From NCBI RefSeq assembly GCF_009724685.1, contig NZ_WMEF01000001.1, forward strand, positions 1 through 64,000: a stretch of 64,000 nt of DNA. Direction: 5' to 3'. A model generated the notes under the pieces. The model ran no database searches, was not told the DNA's origin, and saw nothing but the letters and a program-made list of their open reading frames with translations. Numbering within the stretch: the stretch's first letter is position 1; every line of letters starts with the position of its first letter. This DNA is from Lysinibacillus cavernae. GTDB taxonomy: Bacteria; Bacillota; Bacilli; Bacillales_A; Planococcaceae. This document shows positions 28,849 through 36,689 of this stretch, in pieces. A program made the position numbers and the translations under genes.

Positions 28849-29588
28849 TACGAAACACCTTCCTCTTTAAAATGTAGTAATTCATGAATACGTTCTACTA
28901 ACACTTTTTTTACATTGTCGTCATAGCCTAAGCTTTCACATAACAACATATTCTTGCTGTCAAATTCCTGTAATCGCTTTTTAATACTTTTCCTTAAAAT
29001 GCCTGTAAATAATAAATACGGTACAATAAAAACCTGCTGTTGCTTCCCGTTATCTTGCTGTAGCCAGTCTTCAAAGGTTGGTCCCATTCCATATAAGAAA
29101 CATGTATCGACTGCCTTATAGTGATATTTAGTACGTAACCTCATAGCAATTCTAGATAAATCTCTCTTGACGGCTGGATCACTACTCCCACGTCCTATGA
29201 GTAAAACACCTGCATTGCTGTTAGGTTGCTGTTTTTCTATTATCCGAGTTTGTAACGTGTCAATTAAAAGTTCATGGATTCCTAGTGGCTCACCGTAAGT
29301 AAACTTTATATATGGATATTGCTTTTGAGCTTTTGCAATTTCACTTGGTATATCCTTCTTTGCATGGTGAGCAGCTAACAATAGAATGGGCATAACAGCA
29401 ATTGCTGTTGCCCCTTTCCGAACGCAGCTCTCAATCCCTTCCGCGATGGTAGGCGTTGCTAGTTCTAAAAAACATATTTCCTGAATGGATAAATCAACAG
29501 CTTGTTGAACTCCTTGAAGAAATATTACAGCTTGCTCAACCCCTGCCTTGACACGGCTACCATGTGCAATATATAAAATAGCCTGCAT
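28848..29588 (-). CDS. sirB: Sirohydrochlorin ferrochelatase (SirB/CbiX type)
   Basis: A 246-residue two-repeat CbiX-type chelatase. The metal-binding N-terminal motif ILYIAHGSRVKAG carries His, and a second set (MPILLLAAHHAKKDIP) contributes the other histidines. The second half repeats the fold (GVLLIGRGSSDPAVKRDL). It inserts Fe2+ into sirohydrochlorin to form siroheme, the CysI cofactor. Cobalt chelation is the alternative, but the sulfite reductase context favours iron. It lies 12 bases after sumT and overlaps yezD. Confidence 0.85.
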   Translation of the reverse strand: MQAILYIAHGSRVKAGVEQAVIFLQGVQQAVDLSIQEICFLELATPTIAEGIESCVRKGATAIAVMPILLLAAHHAKKDIPSEIAKAQKQYPYIKFTYGEPLGIHELLIDTLQTRIIEKQQPNSNAGVLLIGRGSSDPAVKRDLSRIAMRLRTKYHYKAVDTCFLYGMGPTFEDWLQQDNGKQQQVFIVPYLLFTGILRKSIKKRLQEFDSKNMLLCESLGYDDNVKKVLVERIHELLHFKEEGVS

Positions 29589-29600
29589 GATTCCACATCC

Positions 29601-30374
29601 TTACCCTGTAATTTGGGCTGGCTGTGGATTGCCTTGCTCAAACCATTGAATGGTTTCTCTTAATGTCACAACCGCCCCTACTAGTATGATGCTAGGATTT
29701 TGAATATTTTCCGCATGCACAATTTCTTCAATTGTTGCTAAAGTACCCGTAACAGTTTTTTGTTTAGAAGAGAATGTTCCCCAATGAATAACAGCCACAG
29801 GCGTTTCTTCATCACGTCCATATTTTAGTAATTGGTGGCGGATATACGGCAGATTACCAACCCCCATATAAATGGCAATCGTATCAATCCCTTTGGCAAG
29901 ACTTTCCCAACGTATCCCATCTTCTTTCCCTTCCTGCATATGTCCAGTAACCATGGCAAAACTCGAACCTAAGTCCCGATGTGTCACAGGAATTCCTGCA
30001 TAGGCTGGCGCAGCAATACCTGAAGTAATACCAGGTACAATTTCAAATGGAATATGATGCTTGGCTAGCACTTTTGCCTCTTCGGCACCTCTTCCAAAGA
30101 CAAAAGGGTCCCCTCCTTTTAATCTTGTTACGACTAATCCTTGCTGCGCATAACTGACAAGTGTTTGATTGATATGTTCTTGAATCATGGCATGTTGTTG
30201 TGGCAGTTTCCCGCAAAAGATCAATTTAGCGTCCTGCTTGGCATAGGCTAATAGCTCTTTATTAATGAGTCTGTCATATAAAATGACGTCTGCACATTCA
30301 ATACAACGTAATCCTTTTACCGTAATGAGATCAACATCTCCAGGCCCAGCACCTACGATATACACTTTCCCCAT
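29601..30374 (-). CDS. sumT: Uroporphyrinogen-III C-methyltransferase
   Basis: A 257-residue SAM-dependent methyltransferase making precorrin-2. Motifs are VYIVGAGPGDVDLITVKGL at the N-terminus, VVTRLKGGDPFVFGRGAEE, and VPGITSGIAAPAYAGIPVTH. It corresponds to YlnD/SUMT and lacks the CysG dehydrogenase domain. The ATG has AAGGAG 9 bases upstream. It heads the sumT-sirB-yezD-cysJ-cysI cluster. No separate precorrin-2 dehydrogenase (SirC/YlnF) gene is in the window. Confidence 0.92.
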   Translation of the reverse strand: MGKVYIVGAGPGDVDLITVKGLRCIECADVILYDRLINKELLAYAKQDAKLIFCGKLPQQHAMIQEHINQTLVSYAQQGLVVTRLKGGDPFVFGRGAEEAKVLAKHHIPFEIVPGITSGIAAPAYAGIPVTHRDLGSSFAMVTGHMQEGKEDGIRWESLAKGIDTIAIYMGVGNLPYIRHQLLKYGRDEETPVAVIHWGTFSSKQKTVTGTLATIEEIVHAENIQNPSIILVGAVVTLRETIQWFEQGNPQPAQITG

Positions 30375-30699
30375 TTCATTTCACTCCTTCTATCAATTAC
30401 ACCTCGGCGTAATTGCCGCTGACGCTTCATTTTTGCGCAGATAAACAACGTTATAAATTTTATTAAGATTGCTAGAAAAGCTCCTCTGTACATCCGCTGG
30501 AAGCTATGGGGCAACAAGATGTTGGTCACACTGCTATTGCTACATTATGCGGCTTTTTTTGACGTGTTCCCCTATTTCAGTCTGCGTTTGAATACAAGCT
30601 AAAAAACAAAACAAATATTCATCTCTCCCTCTCGAGGAAGGAGTTTTCTGTACCTGATGCTTCGCTTTCGGCACAAAAAATGTTTGCCGAATCAAGATA
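30375..30699. other. Gap between the sumT leader and sumT, with repeat copies
   Basis: This stretch holds two copies of the dispersed repeat seen at 26738 (ATTACACCTCGGCG near 30397 and a second with TGATGCTTCGCT near 30655). The second continues into TTCGGCA...TGCCGAA plus ATCAAGATAAA, shared with the hairpin at 46445-46491. A segment at 30490-30560 ends in GCGGC and seven T; I cannot assign it. If transcription starts at 30805, the sumT mRNA would have a 5' leader of over 400 bases. Confidence 0.45.
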
Positions 30700-30705
30700 A
30701 AGTAA

Positions 30706-30774
30706 AAAGGCCAATATTATCCTAGGCACAAAAATGCCTATGAACAATACAAGCCTCTAGTTTGCTAGTCAGCC
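30706..30774 (-). promoter_or_regulatory. sumT leader with terminator and possible antiterminator hairpin
   Basis: On the minus strand, GCT-GA-CTAG-CAAA-CTAG-A-GGC (30753-30774 region) is followed by an intrinsic terminator. Its arms are AGGC...TATT and AATATTGGCCT, with an inner AGGCA/TGCCT hairpin, ending in TTTTT at about 30706. The core CAAACTAGAGGC is identical to the cysH leader, and the AT-rich bases before it (TTAAATA) also match. This suggests the two units share a control element. It is seen in sequence; its action is inferred. Confidence 0.6.
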
Positions 30775-30804
30775 ACTTATTTAATTCTTAGTAATATAAT
30801 AAGA

Positions 30805-30833
30805 ATAATAAATAATTTAGTATATTCTGTCAA
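30805..30833 (-). promoter_or_regulatory. Strong sigma-A-type promoter of the sumT leader
   Basis: TTGACA at 30828-30833 (consensus) and TATTAT at 30805-30810 with exactly 17 bases between on the minus strand. It lies just upstream of the leader hairpins. Confidence 0.75.
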
Positions 30834-30862
30834 CACTAAATTTGCTACTTCTTAAAGCACAA

Positions 30863-30902
30863 CAAAAAACCAGCTGCCGATTTTGAATCTGGCAACTGGT
30901 TG
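30863..30902 (-). terminator. Terminator after the Tyr/Pro-rich small gene
   Basis: On the minus strand AACCAGTTGCC pairs with GGCAGCTGGTT around a 12-base loop and runs into TTTTTTG. Confidence 0.8.
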
Positions 30903-30916
30903 ATTAATTTATGTTC

Positions 30917-31120
30917 TTACCAAGGTCTACGATACCGCGGACGTGGTCTATAATATGGACCCGGCGGATATGGACGATAGTTTGGATAATATGGATTGTA
31001 TGGATATTGATTAAATTGAGAGCCAAGAAAACTCCCTAAAAACCCACCAAAAAACGGTGCGCCAAATGGCCAAAGAAAACCTCCAAATCCTCCTCCTGGG
31101 TAACCTCCGAAATTACGCAT
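30917..31120 (-). CDS. Small Gly/Tyr/Pro-rich protein, unknown
   Basis: A 67-residue protein of low complexity. The N-terminal half is Gly/Phe-rich (GGYPGGGFGGFLWPFG) and the C-terminal half is Tyr/Pro/Arg/Asn-rich, ending RPRYRRPW. There is no signal peptide in the classical sense, though the Gly/Phe half is hydrophobic. The ATG has GGGGAGG at good spacing, and a terminator follows. Such compositions occur in spore coat and surface proteins of bacilli, but that is only a suggestion. It resembles the product at 55636-55836 in its C-terminal composition. Confidence 0.6.
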   Translation of the reverse strand: MRNFGGYPGGGFGGFLWPFGAPFFGGFLGSFLGSQFNQYPYNPYYPNYRPYPPGPYYRPRPRYRRPW

Positions 31121-31208
31121 ATGCTACCTCCCCTTTTTACTCTATCCTATGAAGGAAGATACTTCTATCATATGTATAATGCCTAATCTATCGGGATTAG
31201 TGCTTAAA

Positions 31209-31244
31209 TCACAAAAAATCAGCGAGAACAGACTCCCGCTGATT
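31209..31244 (-). terminator. Terminator after pepA
   Basis: On the minus strand AATCAGCGGGAG pairs with TTCTCGCTGATT around a 4-base loop and is followed by TTTTG. Confidence 0.82.
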
Positions 31245-31255
31245 GACATGCTAAA

Positions 31256-32764
31256 TTATTTTTCTTCCCCTAGACGTTGGACAAAATTAGCAAGCGTACG
31301 TACCATAACCCCTGTACCACCTTTAGGCCCTAAATCATGTATAGCTACTGCATCGGATGTACCAGCAATATCTAGGTGAATCCATGATGTATCACCAACA
31401 AATTCGCCTACAAAGCCTCCACCGAAAATCATATGACCATCACGACCAGGAGAGTTATTTAAATCAGCCACATCTGATTTACGAATTCGTTTTTTATCAT
31501 TCTCTGTTAAAGGCATACGCCAAACAAACTCATCTGTCTCTTTTGCTGCTCCCATAAATGCTTCAAAAAATTCATCATCATTTGAAAGTGCACCAGTTTT
31601 ATCCATACCAAGCGCAGTAATTACGCCTCCAGTTAAAGTAGCAACATCAATGAGCGATGTAGCTCCCTGCTGTTTCGCATATGTAGTCGCATCTGCCAGA
31701 ACTAAACGTCCTTCTGCATCAGTATTTAAGACCTCAACTGTTTTCCCACTATACGTCGTAATCACATCGTCTGGCTTAAAGGCTGTGTCAGACACCATAT
31801 TATCTGTTGAACCGATTACGGCTACAACATTTTTATTTGGACGTAATTCGCCGATAATTTTCATGGCACCAAGTACAGCAGCTGCACCGCCCATATCACC
31901 TTTCATACCCACCATCGAGTCTTTTGGTTTTAAAGAATAACCACCTGTATCATACGTTACACCTTTACCCACCAGGCCAATTGGATCTTCAAAATCTTCA
32001 GTCGCTTTATATTTTAATGTGATTAATCGAGGTTCTTCATAAGAGCCTTGGTTAACACTTAAAATACCGCCCATACCTAGTTCTTCTAATTCGGCTTTAC
32101 CTAAAATCTCTACCTCAAAATTGTATTCTACTGCAAGAGATTGTGCATAATTAGCTAAATCCGTTGCTGTTAGTAAATTCGGTGGTAAATTAATTAAGCT
32201 ACGTGCTTCATTCACAGCATCCGCATAAATCACACCTACTTCAAAGCTAGCCACAACTTCATCTAAATCCTCTGATGTTGTCACAAGATGAACAGCATCG
32301 ATGCGTTTATCTACTTCATTTGAAGTTGTTTTGTAATGAGGAATAGAATAATAGCCAAGACCTGTTCCTTCTCCTGCTAAAAACGCAACATCTGCCACTG
32401 TGATTGATTCTGTTGTAAATGATTCCAGCCAAATGGAATACTCTTTCACTTTTAAAGCTTTTAATTCTTTCCCTACTAAGCCAAATGCTGCTCTAATATC
32501 ACCTTCTGTTAGGTTTTTACGCTCATCCAAGCCTACAAACAAAATACGTTTTAGGTTGGCATGGCCTTTCACAAATGGTAATTTTGTTAGTTTTTTTAAT
32601 TCAGTTGACACATCGCCAGCACTAATCCACAAATCAAGGGATTCACCGTAAAAAGATGAAAAACTTGCCCAGTCCTGCATTTGTTCACGATGTTTTGTGA
32701 CGCCCACCACCAATAGTTCAGTAGAAATTGTTTCAAATGTTTTTGCTTCTTTTACAATATTCAT
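31256..32764 (-). CDS. pepA: Leucyl aminopeptidase (M17)
   Basis: A 502-residue dinuclear metallopeptidase that removes N-terminal residues from peptides. The N-terminal macro-like domain covers about 170 residues. The C-terminal catalytic domain has GKGVTYDTGGYSLKPKDSM, MKGDMGGAA and the signature NTDAEGRLVLAD, carrying the metal-binding Lys, Asp and Glu residues. Length is typical. The ATG follows GGAGG. It is divergent from yuiD, as its homologue yuiE is next to yuiD in B. subtilis. Confidence 0.94.
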   Translation of the reverse strand: MNIVKEAKTFETISTELLVVGVTKHREQMQDWASFSSFYGESLDLWISAGDVSTELKKLTKLPFVKGHANLKRILFVGLDERKNLTEGDIRAAFGLVGKELKALKVKEYSIWLESFTTESITVADVAFLAGEGTGLGYYSIPHYKTTSNEVDKRIDAVHLVTTSEDLDEVVASFEVGVIYADAVNEARSLINLPPNLLTATDLANYAQSLAVEYNFEVEILGKAELEELGMGGILSVNQGSYEEPRLITLKYKATEDFEDPIGLVGKGVTYDTGGYSLKPKDSMVGMKGDMGGAAAVLGAMKIIGELRPNKNVVAVIGSTDNMVSDTAFKPDDVITTYSGKTVEVLNTDAEGRLVLADATTYAKQQGATSLIDVATLTGGVITALGMDKTGALSNDDEFFEAFMGAAKETDEFVWRMPLTENDKKRIRKSDVADLNNSPGRDGHMIFGGGFVGEFVGDTSWIHLDIAGTSDAVAIHDLGPKGGTGVMVRTLANFVQRLGEEK

Positions 32765-32887
32765 GCAAATTCCTCCATTTCATTTACTATTATAACGAAG
32801 TTTCTGAAAAGCGCGTAATATTTGCCTATATCTTCTTTTAGAAAATAATGAATGTTATAATAAAAGCAATTATTTGCGAAGGTTGTG

Positions 32888-33370
32888 ATGAATTTGAGTT
32901 TACTTCAAAATACCCCACTACTAATTGCCCTCTTTGCGGTTCTCTTTGCACAGTTTGTTAAAATCCCCATCCATTTTTTAATGACCAGACAAGTGAAGTG
33001 GAGTCTCTTTACTTCAACAGGCGGTATGCCTAGCTCTCACTCCGCTTCGGTCACTGGACTGGCAACTTCTATTGCTTATGAGACTGGTTTGGCATCTCCT
33101 ATTTTTGCGGTAGCCGCTATGTTTTCCATTATCGTTATGTACGACGCGAGTGGTGTTCGCTATCAGGCAGGGCAACATGCTGCTGTATTAAATCAATTGC
33201 GCAAGGATTTCCAAACATTACTCCATGATGTAAAAAAATGGCCTCAAATGGATGGGCAAGAGAAAATGGAGGAATTAAAAACATTATTAGGTCATAAACG
33301 AAGCGAGGTATTTTTCGGGGCTCTCACTGGTATTTTTATCGCTATCATAACCTACGAGTTTTTCATATGA
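32888..33370 (+). CDS. yuiD: YuiD-like membrane protein (DUF212, acid phosphatase/PAP2-related)
   Basis: About 160 residues with four hydrophobic segments and the DUF212 signature STGGMPSSHSASVTGLAT, followed by YDASGVRYQAGQHAAVLN. The SSHSA segment resembles the PAP2/vanadium haloperoxidase histidine motif, but the full phosphatase motif set is not seen. ATG at 32888 is 5 bases after AAGG; TTG at 32894 is possible. Function unknown. Confidence 0.85.
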   Translation: MNLSLLQNTPLLIALFAVLFAQFVKIPIHFLMTRQVKWSLFTSTGGMPSSHSASVTGLATSIAYETGLASPIFAVAAMFSIIVMYDASGVRYQAGQHAAVLNQLRKDFQTLLHDVKKWPQMDGQEKMEELKTLLGHKRSEVFFGALTGIFIAIITYEFFI

Positions 33371-33380
33371 TACACGCAGA

Positions 33381-33411
33381 CACACCCCCTATATGGAGGC
33401 TGTGTTTTTTT
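33381..33411 (+). terminator. Terminator after yuiD
   Basis: CACACCCCC and GGAGGCTGTG form an imperfect stem followed by seven T on the plus strand. Confidence 0.65.
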
Positions 33412-33414
33412 GAT

Positions 33415-33456
33415 ATAAAAAAAGTATTCTTCCTTCAATTGAAAGAAGAATACTTT
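33415..33456 (-). terminator. Terminator after yuiB
   Basis: On the minus strand AAAGTATTCTTC pairs with GAAGAATACTTT around a 12-base loop, followed by TTTT. Confidence 0.82.
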
Positions 33457-33461
33457 GTAAG

Positions 33462-33791
33462 TTAAAACATTCGATATCCATTTTTTCGTAAATAAATCAT
33501 CACAATACCTGCGACTATAGAGCCCGCAAAGCCACCTGATAAAATAGCAATATCTACAAACTGAAGTGCCTGTAATTTATCCATTAACGCTGGAAATGCA
33601 GAACCTGGCTTAAAAATATAATCTAAAAAGCTAACTTCATCAACAATAAAGATTACAACAATTGGATACACAATCGCCATTAACCATGTCATACGTAACA
33701 GCATATTTAATAAGAATCCGATACCAAAGAACATGACGAAAAATAACAAAATAGAAATGATTAACTGTACTAATGAAACTGGACCATCCAT
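33462..33791 (-). CDS. yuiB: YuiB family membrane protein
   Basis: A 109-residue protein with three hydrophobic segments (residues 8-32, 34-52 and 78-100) and a short C-terminal basic tail. Size and context (convergent to yuiD, near pepA) match YuiB of B. subtilis. Its function is unknown. The ATG follows GGAGG with a 10-base gap. The B. subtilis neighbour yuiC is absent here. Confidence 0.65.
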   Translation of the reverse strand: MDGPVSLVQLIISILLFFVMFFGIGFLLNMLLRMTWLMAIVYPIVVIFIVDEVSFLDYIFKPGSAFPALMDKLQALQFVDIAILSGGFAGSIVAGIVMIYLRKNGYRMF

Positions 33792-33979
33792 GTATGTATA
33801 ACCTCCGTTTTCCTCTCATTAGTTTACATGATTACGACAACGCTTTCAATGAACATATCCTCGTTTTCGCTTGTTCGACATAATTAGGAAAATCATTTTT
33901 CTATTTTCAGAAGTTGATCTTGGGTATTCCTTTGCTTTCCGCGGGTAAACTTCCTCCTATCGCGGGTATTACCGCATTA

Positions 33980-34016
33980 AAAAACTATTGAAGACAAATG
34001 CTAATCTTCAATAGTA
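33980..34016 (-). terminator. Terminator after cstA
   Basis: On the minus strand ACTATTGAAGA pairs perfectly with TCTTCAATAGT around a 9-base loop, then TTTTTT. The bases beyond it (33935-33975) contain two CGCGGGTA copies 31 bases apart of no clear meaning. Confidence 0.85.
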
Positions 34017-34028
34017 TCTTCTATTACT

Positions 34029-35822
34029 TTATGAAGCTGATTGAGCTAACAAAAACTTGGGTGATTTCCAAAGCTGTGCCCACTTTTTAAAGGCTGTGAT
34101 GACGATTAATAAACCAAGCATCAGCATTATGACTGATAATATACCATTTAACATATTGAAGCCTGCAGCCGCTGGATTCCAATACACATTTTTAATCATC
34201 CAATAGCCTGCAACATTGACAGTAACGTATAGATAAGTCAATGGAATAAAGCATGTCAATGCATAGATTCGCTTATCTGCAACCTTCAATACCATGGTAA
34301 CGCCACATACTAAGCCAATGGCTGCCATCAGCTGATTGGATACACCAAATAATACCCAAATGGAACTAATGTCTCCTGAATACAATAGATAGCCCCACAT
34401 AAAGCAAGCAAGTGCACTGGCAAAAATAGTACCTGGTACCCAGTTGGTACGCTTCAACGGCTTATAAACATTCCCACCAAAGTCTTGAATTAAATAGCGT
34501 GCTACCCGTGTACCCGCATCAATTGCTGTTAGAATGAAAACAGCCTCAAACATAATCACAAATTGATAGAAATACGAAGATAATTCTGCGAACCAAGGAA
34601 TACCTGTAAAGATATCCGTCATTCCAACAGCTAATGTTACAGCACCACCTGTCCTTCCTTCTAAATCCATGCCAATACTTTGTGATAATGCTTGTAAATG
34701 AACAGGCTCCATTCCTAATGTAGCAAACACTGCTGGTGCTGAGTTAATCGCAAAATAGTCTGCAGGATGAAGTGCTGTAGCCGCAATTAAGGCCATTACA
34801 CCTACTAAAGACTCTACTAGCATTGCGCCAAAGCCTACGATACGGATATCTTCCCAACGATCAATCATTTTAGGCGTAGTTCCTGACCCTACAAAAGCAT
34901 GGAAACCTGAAATGGCACCACAAGCAATTGTAATGGACACAAATGGCCAAACAGGACCTGCAATAACTGGCCCACCACCATGAATAAACTCTGTCAATGG
35001 AGGGAATTGAATAGCAGGGTTGACGAAGAAAACGCCAATAATTAATGCAATGAAGACGCCAATTTTCATGAAACTACTTAAATAATCACGCGGAGCCAAT
35101 AACAACCATACAGGTAAGGCTGCTGCGAAAAAGGCGTAAATCGGTAAGATAATTGCTAATGTATCACGATCAAATGTTAAAAAATCTCCAAATGCTGTGC
35201 CTTGAATAAACGGTCCTACAAATACCCCAATCATTAATAAAATAAAACCTACTGTTGACGTAACAATTAAATTGCCTGTTTTTCGATAAGCGATACCCAC
35301 AAGCATAGCAATTGGAATTGTAATCCCTACCGCAAATGTTCCCCATGGGTTGCGTTCTAATGCACCTAACACCACCATCGATAGACCTGCCATTGTAATC
35401 GTAATAATAAATAGCATCGCAAGGCCTGTACAGAATCCAGCAATAGGACCGAGTTCCTCTTTCATAACTTCGGATAATGACTTACCACCATGACGCATGG
35501 AAGCAAATAACACAACAGCATCATGGACAGCCCCACCAATCACTGCTCCTATTAGCAGCCATAGGAGCCCAGGTAAATAACCAAATTGTGCAGCCAAAAT
35601 CGGTCCAACTAAAGGCCCTGCTGCGGCAATTGCTGCAAAATGATGCCCAAATGTTACCCATTTATTCGTTGGAACATAGTCTTTACCATCTTCCAGAGCG
35701 TGGGCTGGCGTGGGCGTATCATCTTTTATTTTTAGCACCTTTTTAGTGAAGAAAATGCCATATAAACGATAGCTGATCATCAATATACAAATAGAACCTA
35801 TCACGATTGTAATCGCATTCAT
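34029..35822 (-). CDS. cstA: CstA-family transporter (pyruvate or peptide uptake)
   Basis: A 597-residue protein with about 16 membrane helices. Conserved CstA segments are GHHFAAIAAAGPLVGP, GGAVHDAVVLFASMRHGG and SGFHAFVGSGTTPKMI. E. coli CstA and BtsT are linked to peptide and pyruvate uptake. A LytS/LytT pair encoded just upstream on the same strand resembles the pyruvate-responsive LytST/BtsSR systems, which favours pyruvate. The ATG follows AAAGGGGTG. The promoter region has a good -10 but no -35, as expected for an activated gene. Confidence 0.9.
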   Translation of the reverse strand: MNAITIVIGSICILMISYRLYGIFFTKKVLKIKDDTPTPAHALEDGKDYVPTNKWVTFGHHFAAIAAAGPLVGPILAAQFGYLPGLLWLLIGAVIGGAVHDAVVLFASMRHGGKSLSEVMKEELGPIAGFCTGLAMLFIITITMAGLSMVVLGALERNPWGTFAVGITIPIAMLVGIAYRKTGNLIVTSTVGFILLMIGVFVGPFIQGTAFGDFLTFDRDTLAIILPIYAFFAAALPVWLLLAPRDYLSSFMKIGVFIALIIGVFFVNPAIQFPPLTEFIHGGGPVIAGPVWPFVSITIACGAISGFHAFVGSGTTPKMIDRWEDIRIVGFGAMLVESLVGVMALIAATALHPADYFAINSAPAVFATLGMEPVHLQALSQSIGMDLEGRTGGAVTLAVGMTDIFTGIPWFAELSSYFYQFVIMFEAVFILTAIDAGTRVARYLIQDFGGNVYKPLKRTNWVPGTIFASALACFMWGYLLYSGDISSIWVLFGVSNQLMAAIGLVCGVTMVLKVADKRIYALTCFIPLTYLYVTVNVAGYWMIKNVYWNPAAAGFNMLNGILSVIMLMLGLLIVITAFKKWAQLWKSPKFLLAQSAS

Positions 35823-35848
35823 GCAAACACCCCTTTTACTTTTTTCAC

Positions 35849-35896
35849 ATCATAGCAAAGGAATGTCCTCATTATTCCGCAATAGACTGAAATGTC
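35849..35896 (-). promoter_or_regulatory. Candidate LytT-activated promoter of cstA
   Basis: On the minus strand a TATGAT -10 (35849-35854) has no recognisable -35. Instead GACATTCC (35860-35867) and GACATTTC (35889-35896) form a direct repeat with 29 bases between starts. LytTR regulators usually bind two direct repeats upstream of the -10, though commonly about 21 bases apart. The assignment is tentative. Confidence 0.35.
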
Positions 35897-35939
35897 AGAA
35901 TCTTAAGCTGAAAGGTAGTATTCTTCTGTTGAAATGCAA

Positions 35940-36683
35940 CTATTTAGAGAGATCAAAAATTTTTCGTACATCCTTCATATACAATCTACTGACAGGAATC
36001 GAATGTCTGTTGTACAATATTAAATTATATTTTGAACTACTCCAAGGCTCTAGTTCCACGATATGCTCTAAATTGACAATGAACGCGCGATGGACACGCA
36101 CAAAACCTTTTAAAATTAGCTTCTTTTCTAACGCTGCCAATGACTCAGAAGCAAAAAATCTTCCTTGCTCTGTCACAACAACCGTTTTACTTTCTTCAGA
36201 TGTACAATATAAAATGTCCTGAGTTTTTATTAACAAAATTCGATCATTTACATAAACCGTTAATTTATCGAGCTTGTCCAACTGTGAGACCTTCATTTCT
36301 TCTATTGTTTTTGCCTGTGCAGCTCTTTTTTTAGCTAATAATTTTTCAACAGCATTTTGTACTCGCAGTGCATCAAAAGGTTTCAAAATATAATCAAATG
36401 CATTGACTTCAAATGCCTGTAATGCATATTCATCATAGGCTGTAGCAAAAATAATTTCTGGTCTCTGTGCATTCAGTATGAGTTGCTTAGCTAAATCAAG
36501 TCCATTGTGCATTCCTAACTCAATATCTAAAAATACACAATCGATCTCTTCAAACTGTGATTCTTTATAAAACTCCACTAGATTCTCAGATTCACCACAA
36601 ACATTTACTAATGCTATTTGTTCTAATAAATAACGCAGCTCAGCGCGTGCCAACGGTTCATCATCCACGATAAATACATTCAA
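35940..36683 (-). CDS. lytT: LytT-type response regulator with LytTR domain
   Basis: A 247-residue regulator. The receiver domain lies at 1-120, with acidic VDDEP, the phosphoacceptor in VFLDIELG and the lysine in YILKPF. The LytTR DNA-binding domain lies at about 145-245 (ILYCTSEESKTVVVTEQGRF, FVRVHRAFIVNLEHI). It is encoded 6 bases after lytS and is presumably phosphorylated by it. cstA downstream is the likely target. Confidence 0.93.
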   Translation of the reverse strand: MNVFIVDDEPLARAELRYLLEQIALVNVCGESENLVEFYKESQFEEIDCVFLDIELGMHNGLDLAKQLILNAQRPEIIFATAYDEYALQAFEVNAFDYILKPFDALRVQNAVEKLLAKKRAAQAKTIEEMKVSQLDKLDKLTVYVNDRILLIKTQDILYCTSEESKTVVVTEQGRFFASESLAALEKKLILKGFVRVHRAFIVNLEHIVELEPWSSSKYNLILYNRHSIPVSRLYMKDVRKIFDLSK

Positions 36684-36689
36684 TTTTAC

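Noticed and set aside
30753-30774. Restriction-site-like CTAG repeats as a simple repeat
   Set aside because: The copies are embedded in a conserved leader with a promoter and terminator, so a regulatory reading explains more.
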